From Constantimarinum furrinae (GTDB lineage Bacteria; Bacteroidota; Bacteroidia; Flavobacteriales; Flavobacteriaceae), in the NCBI RefSeq assembly GCF_014295415.1, contig NZ_CP052909.1, positions 2,356,001 through 2,420,000 of the forward strand: a stretch of DNA of 64,000 bases, read 5' to 3'. Shown piece after piece: positions 36,053 to 44,373 of this stretch. The translations under genes were made by a program, and so were the position numbers. The notes below the pieces were generated by a model. It did not search any database, was not told the origin of the DNA, and saw nothing but the letters and a program-made list of their open reading frames with translations. Each line of letters begins with the position of its first letter. The first letter of the stretch is position 1.

Positions 36053-36655
36053 ATGAGAACCAAAGAAAGTGGTCTTAAGAGACTTCATAAATATTATAGT
36101 TTAACCGGATTTTATTCCTTTGTAGGTAGTGCTCTTAAAAAAGCAGCTTTGCCCATTATAGGGTTTGTCCTGTTAATCGTAATTTTAGATCTTTTTGTAA
36201 TTGATTTCAGCAGTGTCTTTACATATATTACCGAAAATTATGCTCCTGTAGGCATTCTTTCTGTATTCTTTGTTTCTGAATCCCTATTGGGATTAATACC
36301 ACCTGAAATTTTTATCGCTTGGTCCGATAAAACGGCCGCACCTGTTGTTTATTTAAGTCTGTTGGCCGTACTTTCATATCTTGGAGGTATTACCTCATAC
36401 TTTATAGGCAAATGGATACTTCGAATACCTTCGGTATATCAGTATGTGGAAGTAAAAATGAAGAAGCACCTACGCAATGTTAGAAAATGGGGAGGATTCC
36501 TTATCATAGTAGGAGCGCTGTTACCTATTCCATTCTCTATGACGAGTATGGCTGCGGGTACGATCAATTACAAATTCCGAAACTACCTGCTGTTCGGTAC
36601 GCTACGCTTCGTACGTTTCTATTTATACGCAATTGCGATCTTTAGTTTAGTGTAG
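36053..36655 (+). CDS. VTT (DedA/SNARE-associated) domain membrane protein
   Basis: A 200-residue membrane protein with about five hydrophobic segments. It has the VTT pattern: a re-entrant region with SESLLGLIPPEIFIAW, a middle LSYLGGITSYFIGKWI, and GALLPIPFSMTSMAAG near the end. Related proteins (YqaA, DedA) act in lipid flipping or membrane homeostasis, but this member's substrate is unknown. It is transcribed alone and converges with the membrane-protein gene at 36663, seven bases away. Confidence 0.82.
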   Translation: MRTKESGLKRLHKYYSLTGFYSFVGSALKKAALPIIGFVLLIVILDLFVIDFSSVFTYITENYAPVGILSVFFVSESLLGLIPPEIFIAWSDKTAAPVVYLSLLAVLSYLGGITSYFIGKWILRIPSVYQYVEVKMKKHLRNVRKWGGFLIIVGALLPIPFSMTSMAAGTINYKFRNYLLFGTLRFVRFYLYAIAIFSLV

Positions 36656-36662
36656 CCTGTTC

Positions 36663-37199
36663 TTACTCTTCTTCAGATGTATCGTCATTTACTAAAGGGT
36701 TGTCGGTTTCGCCCAATCCAACTACCTTAATGATATTAACTACAGCATTATAGAGCATTAAAACTACGCTAATTAATGCCCCACATAGTAGAGATGAAAC
36801 GCCCAATGAAACATAATACAGCGTTATATACCACATGCCCGATACTCCCTCAGCCTCAGAAAAAGGAATATTCAACACCTGAAAGGTGACTAAAGAAACT
36901 ACAAATACAACAGTATCCATGCGGGCAATTCGCATAACATGTTCGTAATGCTCACGCTTAAGTTTCGATTGTGACCCCGAACTAATACTTAATAAGGTAA
37001 GCAATAAGGCCAAAATGGTTGCAGATGCCAGTGCTATGGTATTGCACAAGGTATTTATTCCCGGTAAGGACGAAGCTAAAAGCTCGCGTGCTTCGTATCC
37101 ACTAATATTCCCTAGTAAAAATGCTCCCGTTCCAGTTACCAGAGCGGCAAACAGTCCGCCATAAAGGGCACGTTTGTTATAATGAGTTAGCTTAAACAT
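36663..37199 (-). CDS. Four-helix membrane protein, function unknown
   Basis: I use the ATG at 37199 (MFKLTHYNKRALYGGLFAAL); the frame is open 11 codons further up, but that part lies inside the dipeptidase gene. The 178 residues contain four membrane segments (about 13-33, 45-68, 95-112 and 128-160), a basic loop (SKLKREHYEHVMR) and an acidic tail ending DDTSEEE. I recognise no domain with confidence. It overlaps the end of the M19 dipeptidase gene by eight bases and is probably co-transcribed with it. Confidence 0.7.
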   Translation of the reverse strand: MFKLTHYNKRALYGGLFAALVTGTGAFLLGNISGYEARELLASSLPGINTLCNTIALASATILALLLTLLSISSGSQSKLKREHYEHVMRIARMDTVVFVVSLVTFQVLNIPFSEAEGVSGMWYITLYYVSLGVSSLLCGALISVVLMLYNAVVNIIKVVGLGETDNPLVNDDTSEEE

Positions 37200-38511
37200 C
37201 TTTATTCTGAATTCTTTTTGCCACAGCTTCAACTTCGTCCAGTACTCTCAAAAGATTTCCACTCCAGAGCATATCAATTTCTTCTTCGGAATAGCCTCGT
37301 TTTACCAGCTCGAGCGTAACATTAAAAGTTTCAGAAGCATCACTCCACCCTTCAATTCCTCCTCCGCCATCAAAATCGCTGCTAATTCCAACATGCCTTA
37401 TTCCTATTTTTTCTATCAGGTAATCTATATGATCCACGAAATCTGAAACGTTGACGGCAGGGGGGAGGTCTGTCATAGTGGACAGTTTTTTCTCGCGCAA
37501 TGGAACCATTTTCACATAGAAATCAAAAAACGCTTCCCGTTCTTCAGCAGGTAATTGTCTAACTTCTTTCCATTCCATCCAGGTCACACCCATCGAATCG
37601 GCTATCTCACGTGCGATCTCGTCTTCCATAGCGACACGCTTATCGTTCTTTTCGGTATTTAAATACGACTTAAACGCCACGGTTTGTATTACTCCTCCGT
37701 TTTCCCTTAGCCATTCTAACTGCTCATCGTCCAAATTTCGGCTGTGATCACATAATGCCCTTGCTGAGGAATGAGAGGCAATGATCGGGGCTTTTGTCAA
37801 TGCTATCATCTGCCTCATCGATTCTTTGGAAGGGTGAGAAACATCTATCATCATTCCTAATCGATTCATCTCTTTTATAACATCCTTGCCGAGTTCACTT
37901 AAACCATTATGAAGCCAAATATCATCTTCTTCACCGGTATTACTGTCGCATAACTGACTGTGCCCGTTATGAGACAATGACATATATCGTGCCCCCAGAT
38001 TATAAAATTTTTCAACATTAGCGATGTCGGTTCCAACCGGATAACCATTTTCTATTCCTATCATGGCAACCTTTTTTCCACTCTTTACAATGCGCCTTAC
38101 GTCATCGGAAGTCAATGCCAGCTCAATATCATTTGGAGCAATTTCTTCGGTGAGGCGATGAATGGCATCGAACTTGGCGATTGCGTTTTCGTATGCCTTT
38201 GCATATCCCGAATCGGTTAGTGAATCCTGCCCGGTATACACAATAAACCACGCCACATCCAAACCACCCTCTTTCATTTTTGGCAGGGTGATCTGGGTAT
38301 CCAAGTCCTGGGTATAGTTGATGGAGTCTGTAAAATTATTCACATTAATATCACAATGCGTGTCTAATGTAATGACTCGTTCGTGAATTTCTTTTGCTCT
38401 GGCCAATATTTGCTCCTCGGTTTCATTATGCTCTGCTTCTTTACAAGATGTAGAAAGAAATACGACACTGCATAGTAAACTCAACATAGTATAGCTTTGT
38501 GATATTTTCAT
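37192..38511 (-). CDS. M19 family membrane dipeptidase, lipoprotein
   Basis: Zinc dipeptidase of the renal dipeptidase family, 439 residues. The signal sequence ends with a lipobox (LSTSC, Cys23), so it should be a lipoprotein. Metal-site motifs are TLDTHCDINV (HxD), ENGYPVG (Glu), MIDVSHPSKES and IASHSSARAL (His residues), and GISSDFDGGGG (Asp) near the C-terminus. Substrates may be L,D- or D-containing dipeptides in the periplasm. It leads a two-gene operon with the four-helix membrane protein. Confidence 0.92.
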   Translation of the reverse strand: MKISQSYTMLSLLCSVVFLSTSCKEAEHNETEEQILARAKEIHERVITLDTHCDINVNNFTDSINYTQDLDTQITLPKMKEGGLDVAWFIVYTGQDSLTDSGYAKAYENAIAKFDAIHRLTEEIAPNDIELALTSDDVRRIVKSGKKVAMIGIENGYPVGTDIANVEKFYNLGARYMSLSHNGHSQLCDSNTGEEDDIWLHNGLSELGKDVIKEMNRLGMMIDVSHPSKESMRQMIALTKAPIIASHSSARALCDHSRNLDDEQLEWLRENGGVIQTVAFKSYLNTEKNDKRVAMEDEIAREIADSMGVTWMEWKEVRQLPAEEREAFFDFYVKMVPLREKKLSTMTDLPPAVNVSDFVDHIDYLIEKIGIRHVGISSDFDGGGGIEGWSDASETFNVTLELVKRGYSEEEIDMLWSGNLLRVLDEVEAVAKRIQNKDV

Positions 38512-38551
38512 AGATAGTTATTTGTTAATTTCAAATATAGGAATAAAAAAA

Positions 38552-38569
38552 AGCACCCCGAAGGGTGCT
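38552..38569 (-). terminator. Terminator after the second propeller gene
   Basis: Stem AGCACCC / GGGTGCT with a CGAA tetraloop, followed on the - strand by eight or more T residues. It lies 14 bases after the stop of the gene at 38583-41864. Confidence 0.88.
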
Positions 38570-38582
38570 CATTAACCGAAAA

Positions 38583-41500
38583 TTAATCTTCAATATAGGG
38601 TGCTCCCGCATCACGTAGTTCCTTATATACTGCATCCATAAGTTGTTCGGTAAGATCCATTTTTACCGAAATTGTATTCAGTTGTGAATTTATGATTTCC
38701 ATCGATTTTAAATGAGTACCTGTTGGACCGTACGTTGAACGTTCAATTCCGCGATAAACAGCAAACATTCGCTCTCCAATGGTTGGTTTCGTTTTTTCTC
38801 CTATTTCCAGCTTCGACTGATTGCCGTTTAATTCTACATTAACCGCCATCAAGTCTTGTCTCAATTTATACAATTGACTGTCGAGCGATCCGGGAGCGGC
38901 CTGAGTACGTTTGAGGGCCGTTTCCATAGCGGTTAACCGTTTCATAGCTTTATTGAGATCAATGTTCAATGCTGAGAATTTATCCACGGATTTTTCATAG
39001 CTTCTATAAAATTCGGTAACTTCGGTTACATTTGCACCGGGTATTGCGCTCTTATACATCGGCTTTACCGTAAAACTTATTTTTTCTGAAAGAGGTGTGG
39101 CAACTCCATTCACAACCTTAGATAATTGCCCACTGTAATTTCCCGGAGAAGCTAAGAAGCCTTGAGGACCCGATCCATCGGAAGCATTCGCAGGTACATT
39201 GAGAGCTATCCCATCCATTGGAGGATAGCGAAGATCCCATGCCAAGCGATGAAAACCAGGACCCACGGGACCATTGATACGTCGAATCGCCTGTCCTTCA
39301 TCATTAAAAATCGTTAAAATAATTTGCGGACCTGATTCTATCTTTTCTTTATCCAAGGTATCCCATCCCGGAAACTGGTACTCTCCAGCCTCTTTATTTT
39401 TTTCCTTCATTTTCCGTATTTCTCTGGAACTTTTTAGTCCGTCCTTCAGGTAGTAGGTAAAAACAGCGCCAAAATCGGGGTTGGGTGCTACAAAATGTGA
39501 ATCTCCCATACTGCCTTTTCCATTTCCAAACTCAAGATCTGATCGCGGAACAAACCACCAGGCGTCTCTTAGTGGAAACAGTACAGCTTCATTTTTGAGT
39601 GTTTCATCGTTTATACTTCGCAAGGGTATATAATCGTCAAGAATAAAGATCCCTCGACCAAATGAAGCCCCAACCAGGTCATTTTCGCGCCGTTGTATCG
39701 CAAGGTCTCTAAATGAAATAGTAGGAGCACCACCTTGTAGTTTATTCCAGCTATTTCCTTTATTGACGGAAAAATAGATGCCAAATTCAGTGGCGGTAAA
39801 CAGCAAATTTGAATTTACATGATCCTGCACCAAACGCCAGACGAGCGTACGCTTCGGAATGTTGGATGCAATAGATTTCCAGGTTCTTCCTTTGTCGGTA
39901 CTCATATACAAATAAGGATTAAGATCCCCGTATTTATGATTATCCAGTGCTACATATACTGTGTTCACATCAAACAGATCGGCTTTTATATCGTTTACAA
40001 ATGCCGTAGACGGAACACCGGGTAAACTTCCCACTTCTATTTTTCTCCAGGTGCTGCCTCCATCTTCGGTCACCTGAATTAGCCCATCGTCTGTACCTGC
40101 ATAGATCAACCCCGGTTGTTTAGGGGACTCGGCAAGCGATGTGATCGTATTGTAATTGGACATGGCCAACATATCCCAAGGCGCGTCCCAAGGCTGCTTC
40201 TTGCCCATAATTGGAAGTGTTATGCGTTCTTCGCTACGCGTTAGGTCTCCGGATATTGCCATCCAGTTATTGCCACGGTCATCAGATTTCCATACGCGGT
40301 ACGAGGCAAAATATATACGGGTAGGTGAGTGTGGGCTTACCAAAATAGGTGCATCCCAGTTAAAACGTTCATGAGGCTCATTGGCTCCTGCCTGCGGCTG
40401 TATATCGGTTACCTCTCCGGTGGACATATCTATTCGGGATAGATTTCCCTCTTGTCTCTCAGCGTAAATTATATCGGGATTTCCGGGTTCGGTTGCCGGC
40501 TGGTGTCCGTCCCAATTAAGAACCACTTTCCAATTGCTGTTCTGAATTCCCTGCGTATTATCGGTTCTGGAAGGACCACCTTGTGTACTGTTATCTTGCG
40601 TACCACCGTAAATATTGTAGAAAGGCTCCGCGTCGTCCACGGCTATTTTATAAAACTGGGTAACCGGCAAGTTTTCGACGTATTTCCAGGTTTTAGTGAG
40701 GTCGAAGGATTCGTAGAGACCACCGTCGGTTCCTATTAAGAGGTAATTGGGATCGTCCTTTCTGAAAGAAACCGAATGATTATCTCCGTGCTTGTTGTTT
40801 TCATTCATTCGATAGAAAGTCTTACCACCATCATCAGAGATCTGAAGATTGGAATCCACCAGATATAATTTTTCAAAATGATGCGGTGAGGCATACAGCT
40901 CCTGGTAGTAATGTGGACCCGTGGCACCGGCCACTGCATCCGAACGTTTTTCCCAGGTTGCACCTCGATTTGCCGATCTGTAAACCCCTCCGGTGCGTCG
41001 GTCCAACTCAATGGCTGCATAAACGATATCGGGATTCTGTGGAGAAATTGCCAACCCTATCTTCCCCATCCATGAATCGGGTAGGCCATGGGTAAGTTCT
41101 ATCCAAGTGTCTCCTCCATCGATACTTTTGTGGATTCCCGAACCGGGACCACCACCCATATAGGCAGCTACATTACGATGCCGCTGCCAAGTGGCAGCAT
41201 ACATAACATCGGGATTTCTGGAATCGACAACGATATCGGTAACACCAACCCATTCGTCATCTCCCAGAGTTTTTTTCCATGAACCTCCACCATCTGTAGA
41301 TTTATAAAGTCCGCGATCACCACCTTTATTCCACAAAGGTCCCTGAACTGCGACCCACATAATTTTAGAATTTTCAGGATGTATTATTATTTTAGAAATA
41401 TGTTCAGAATTCTTTAAGCCCATATTTTTCCAGCTTGTACCACCGTCTGTGCTTCGGTAGATCCCATCACCGTATCCCATATGCCTTCCGCCAACATTTT

Positions 41501-41864
41501 CTCCTGTGCCCACCCAAACTATATCCGGGTTATTGGGATCCAGCGTAATGCATCCCATAGAGTACGAGGGTTGAGAATCGAAAACAGGGGTCCATGTGGT
41601 ACCGGAATTTACTGTCTTCCACACGCCTCCCGATGAAACCGCAACATACCAGATATTTTCATTTTCCGGATGGATTGCGACATCTGAGATGCGTCCCGAC
41701 ATAAATGCAGGTCCTATATTCCTTAAGGCAAGACCATTATAGATAGAATCGGTTGATTTTGTAGTTTGTTTTTGATTGTTGCTTGTCTTTCGTTGTGCAT
41801 TTGCAGTAAAAAAGAGACAAAAGAAAAGAATTCCCGATACTAGGAGCTTAATGTTTATTTTCAT
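38583..41864 (-). CDS. Secreted BNR/VPS10-type (sortilin-like) beta-propeller protein, copy 2
   Basis: The 1093-residue product has a signal sequence (LLVSGILFFCLFFTANAQ) and a propeller of many Asp-box repeats (STDGGTSWKN, STDGGGSWKK, SIDGGDTWIE, SANRGATWEK, TEDGGSTWRK, STDKGRTWKS, SVNKGNSWNK) over residues 45-745. A FlgD-like beta domain (GFHRLAWDLRYPP) and a helical end (LNKAMKRLTAMETALKR) follow. No T9SS tail is seen. Its layout matches copies 1 and 3, but sequence identity is modest, so they are old paralogues. It may bind or process proteins outside the cell. Confidence 0.88.
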   Translation of the reverse strand: MKINIKLLVSGILFFCLFFTANAQRKTSNNQKQTTKSTDSIYNGLALRNIGPAFMSGRISDVAIHPENENIWYVAVSSGGVWKTVNSGTTWTPVFDSQPSYSMGCITLDPNNPDIVWVGTGENVGGRHMGYGDGIYRSTDGGTSWKNMGLKNSEHISKIIIHPENSKIMWVAVQGPLWNKGGDRGLYKSTDGGGSWKKTLGDDEWVGVTDIVVDSRNPDVMYAATWQRHRNVAAYMGGGPGSGIHKSIDGGDTWIELTHGLPDSWMGKIGLAISPQNPDIVYAAIELDRRTGGVYRSANRGATWEKRSDAVAGATGPHYYQELYASPHHFEKLYLVDSNLQISDDGGKTFYRMNENNKHGDNHSVSFRKDDPNYLLIGTDGGLYESFDLTKTWKYVENLPVTQFYKIAVDDAEPFYNIYGGTQDNSTQGGPSRTDNTQGIQNSNWKVVLNWDGHQPATEPGNPDIIYAERQEGNLSRIDMSTGEVTDIQPQAGANEPHERFNWDAPILVSPHSPTRIYFASYRVWKSDDRGNNWMAISGDLTRSEERITLPIMGKKQPWDAPWDMLAMSNYNTITSLAESPKQPGLIYAGTDDGLIQVTEDGGSTWRKIEVGSLPGVPSTAFVNDIKADLFDVNTVYVALDNHKYGDLNPYLYMSTDKGRTWKSIASNIPKRTLVWRLVQDHVNSNLLFTATEFGIYFSVNKGNSWNKLQGGAPTISFRDLAIQRRENDLVGASFGRGIFILDDYIPLRSINDETLKNEAVLFPLRDAWWFVPRSDLEFGNGKGSMGDSHFVAPNPDFGAVFTYYLKDGLKSSREIRKMKEKNKEAGEYQFPGWDTLDKEKIESGPQIILTIFNDEGQAIRRINGPVGPGFHRLAWDLRYPPMDGIALNVPANASDGSGPQGFLASPGNYSGQLSKVVNGVATPLSEKISFTVKPMYKSAIPGANVTEVTEFYRSYEKSVDKFSALNIDLNKAMKRLTAMETALKRTQAAPGSLDSQLYKLRQDLMAVNVELNGNQSKLEIGEKTKPTIGERMFAVYRGIERSTYGPTGTHLKSMEIINSQLNTISVKMDLTEQLMDAVYKELRDAGAPYIED

Positions 41865-41970
41865 AGGATGATGATTTATTAGATCGATTAAGTGTTGCTT
41901 AAAATTAATTAAAAAAAGCTGAACACCGTGTTAAGTTGTATCTTTAACAGTATGCTATTTAAGAAACAGT

Positions 41971-42339
41971 ATGGCCTACGATGAATTTTTAGCTGATAGA
42001 ATTCGAAAGATCCTTAGTGAACGGCATATTTCTTTTACAGAAATCAAAATGATGGGAGGACTCTGTTTTAAAGTAAAAGATAAGATGTTATGTGGTATTC
42101 ATCTCGATAAGAAATATGGAGATAGTTTACTAATGGCTCGAATTGGTACGGAAGCTTACGCCATAGTGATGCACAAAGAATGTTGTTTGCCCATGGATTT
42201 TACAGGGAGACCTATGAAAGGATATGCCTTTATCACTCCCGATGGTTTCGACACCGATAAAGATCTTAGCTTTTGGATCCAGTTGTGTCTGGATTACAAT
42301 CCCATGGCAAAGGCATCACGAAAAAGTAATAAAAGTTAG
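41971..42339 (+). CDS. TfoX/Sxy N-terminal domain protein
   Basis: A 122-residue protein made only of the TfoX N-terminal domain: MAYDEFLADRIRKIL, EIKMMGGLCFKVKDKMLCGI, then FTGRPMKGYAFITPDG and a basic tail (KASRKSNKS). In gammaproteobacteria full-length TfoX controls competence; short flavobacterial proteins of this type have no proven role. It is divergent from the propeller gene at 41864 and converges with the exbD-like gene. Confidence 0.85.
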   Translation: MAYDEFLADRIRKILSERHISFTEIKMMGGLCFKVKDKMLCGIHLDKKYGDSLLMARIGTEAYAIVMHKECCLPMDFTGRPMKGYAFITPDGFDTDKDLSFWIQLCLDYNPMAKASRKSNKS

Positions 42340-42345
42340 GATATA

Positions 42346-42900
42346 TTATTTTAGTTCGGCTTCAGAAATTTGTAAAGGGTAAGCCTCTCTAACCTGAAAG
42401 AGTTCATCCTCGGTTAGGCTTTCCGGATTTACTCTAAGGACTGTAGCTATATACTGCTCTCTTAGGGTAGTATAAGCCGAAGTAATAGCATCCTGAACTT
42501 CAATAAAGCTGGCATAAGGTGCAAGGCGATGGGTGGTGATTGATATTATTGCCTCTTTGGGATTGTCTGAAGAATCCTTTAGTCCAAATCCGCTGCAATA
42601 GTCACAGCTGGCATCCCCATTATTGTCTATAAATGCTGCTATCACTTTCTCGAGATCGCTAATTGCAATTATTTCGTTCTTTGTGAAAATTTCTCCATTT
42701 TCATTGATGGATATTCTCAATACGTTTCTCTCATTCTTAGTGATATCACAGTCTTTAGTAGAGCAAAGTGCGGGAAGTTTTCTGGCGATACCCTTATCGT
42801 TAGGGATTGTAGTGGTCACCAAAAAGAAAATAAGCAGTAGAAAGCCTATATCGGCCATACTACCGGCATTTAATCCGGGCGTGTTTTTTAAAGATCTCAT
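42346..42900 (-). CDS. ExbD/TolR family biopolymer transport protein, orphan copy
   Basis: The 184-residue protein starts with the typical flavobacterial segment TPGLNAGSMADIGFLLLIFFLVTT, in which the membrane-helix Asp is kept for proton-driven work with ExbB. A long periplasmic domain follows and contains Cys residues (LCSTKDCD, CDYCSGF). No exbB or tonB gene is nearby, which is unusual because these genes normally cluster. It follows a secreted glutaredoxin-like gene on the same strand with a 52-base gap. Confidence 0.87.
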   Translation of the reverse strand: MRSLKNTPGLNAGSMADIGFLLLIFFLVTTTIPNDKGIARKLPALCSTKDCDITKNERNVLRISINENGEIFTKNEIIAISDLEKVIAAFIDNNGDASCDYCSGFGLKDSSDNPKEAIISITTHRLAPYASFIEVQDAITSAYTTLREQYIATVLRVNPESLTEDELFQVREAYPLQISEAELK

Positions 42901-42952
42901 ACGAAAATGGATTTGCGTTATGAGATGGAAATATCAAGAAAAGTGCCAGAGG

Positions 42953-43561
42953 TTATTCTTCTTGTTTGATCAATGCCTCCAACAATTCTTCATAAGTGCC
43001 AATTTCTTTAAAAAGGTGTCCTCCTATAGTAAAGACCGGTCTTGTAATGGTATCCAAACCTGTAACAGCCATTTCCAGTTGCTTTTTCACTTCAGGGTTT
43101 TCCGCAAGACGGTGCAACTTGAATTTGTATTTGCCATTTGCCATATGTTCACTTAAACTGTCGCAATTAGCACAGTTTTCAGTAACATAAAGTGTTATAG
43201 GTTTAACGGGATCGATCTGAATCCTCGTAGCTGGTTTTATTAAAGCCCGTCTGGACAAACTATCATTTACCGTAACATGTACGGTGTAATTGGGAATTAA
43301 CTTCTTATCGAGCATAAGATTGTGAACATGCACTTTCGACAGACTTGGAATGCGTATTACTCTTGGTTTCGACTTACTCTGCCTGAAATTAGTTCCTTCA
43401 ACGGTGATCATAATATCCAGATCATCATCACTAACATTTACGGCATACAACAGAAGACGATTTGCAATTTGTTCTTCTTCGATCATTATCCGTGAATCTG
43501 ATTGAGCTAATATCGTGATGGGAAAAACCAAAATATAAAGCAGGGGTAGTATTCTTTTCAT
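42953..43561 (-). CDS. Secreted glutaredoxin/thioredoxin-like protein
   Basis: The 202-residue product has a signal peptide (MKRILPLLYILVFPITILAQ) and a beta-rich N-terminal domain. From about residue 120 it has a glutaredoxin-like domain with the redox motif CANC in TLYVTENCANCDSL, then TRPVFTIGGHLF, where the cis-Pro region should be. This suggests a periplasmic disulfide reductase or isomerase. The neighbouring ExbD-like protein carries periplasmic cysteines and could be a substrate; that is speculation. Confidence 0.75.
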   Translation of the reverse strand: MKRILPLLYILVFPITILAQSDSRIMIEEEQIANRLLLYAVNVSDDDLDIMITVEGTNFRQSKSKPRVIRIPSLSKVHVHNLMLDKKLIPNYTVHVTVNDSLSRRALIKPATRIQIDPVKPITLYVTENCANCDSLSEHMANGKYKFKLHRLAENPEVKKQLEMAVTGLDTITRPVFTIGGHLFKEIGTYEELLEALIKQEE

Positions 43562-43658
43562 AGTATAATAATTTGGGCTCTAAGCTATGAAAAATTTAAA
43601 TAGGTCATTGTATTGTTCAGTTTTACAGCCGGGTAGGAGATCTTTTTGAGTTTTTAGT

Positions 43659-43666
43659 TACATTTG
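43659..43666 (+). promoter_or_regulatory. Putative -7 element for the DinB-like gene
   Basis: TACATTTG matches TAnnTTTG and lies 19 bases before the ATG at 43686. No good -33 element is seen. Confidence 0.35.
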
Positions 43667-43685
43667 GAAAACTAACAAAAGGCTA

Positions 43686-44204
43686 ATGACAACCGCAATC
43701 TTAAAACCTGAGGAATACAACCCGTACTATAAGGGGTATATAGAAAAGGTTCCTCCTTTTATCGATCTTCACAAGAATTTTAAATTCAACAAAATAAATG
43801 TAGTCTCATTTTTTTCAGAAATTGATGAAGAAAAATTGAATTACCGCTACGAACCGGGTAAATGGAGTATCAAAGAAGTTCTTCAGCATATAATAGATAC
43901 TGAAAGGATCTTTATGTATCGTTGTTTGCGTATAGCCAGACGAGACAAGACACCCCTGGCAGGTTTTGAGCAGGACGATTATGTACTACCATCCGGAGCC
44001 GATTCCAAATCTATCGACCAACTGATGGAGGAATACAATGCCACTCGTGATCAATCCATATCTATTGTAAAAAGTCTTTCTGAAGAAGACCTAGAATACA
44101 TTGGAGAGGCCAGCGGAAGCCGGCTTTCAGCCAGAGCTGCCGCCTTTATTATACTGGGACACGAGATATGGCATATGGATATCATCAAGGAGCGCTACCT
44201 TTAA
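43686..44204 (+). CDS. DinB family (DfsB-like) four-helix protein
   Basis: A 172-residue cytoplasmic protein with the DinB-type helical bundle. Three histidines at the expected places could bind a metal: one in EVLQHIIDTERIF and two in ILGHEIWHMDI near the end (HxxxH). YRYEPGKWSIKEVLQH is the common start of the bundle. DinB_2-type proteins often act as thiol-dependent transferases or in stress response, but this member's reaction is unknown. It is transcribed alone. Confidence 0.87.
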   Translation: MTTAILKPEEYNPYYKGYIEKVPPFIDLHKNFKFNKINVVSFFSEIDEEKLNYRYEPGKWSIKEVLQHIIDTERIFMYRCLRIARRDKTPLAGFEQDDYVLPSGADSKSIDQLMEEYNATRDQSISIVKSLSEEDLEYIGEASGSRLSARAAAFIILGHEIWHMDIIKERYL

Positions 44205-44252
44205 TCTGATAGGTTTATACGGAAAGGACTATGGCGCTCGTCTGAATGCTAT

Positions 44253-44282
44253 TGTTTAAATCTTAAAGTTGTTGTATCTTTA
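44253..44282 (+). promoter_or_regulatory. Putative promoter of the T9SS BNR protein gene
   Basis: TTG at 44253-44255 and TATCTTTA at 44275-44282, separated by 19 bases, fit the Bacteroidota -33/-7 pattern with one departure (final A in place of G). The start codon at 44374 is about 90 bases downstream. Confidence 0.4.
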
Positions 44283-44373
44283 GCATATATCTGCCAACCA
44301 CAGACTTCAACGATGTATTTGAGAAGGGTATCGACTACCTAATTTTTTATTGGCTCATTTCATCTTTTTAATT

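Noticed and set aside
42623-43156. A 177-codon + strand frame.
   Set aside because: It runs across the ends of two supported - strand genes (ExbD-like and glutaredoxin-like) and has no recognisable domain.
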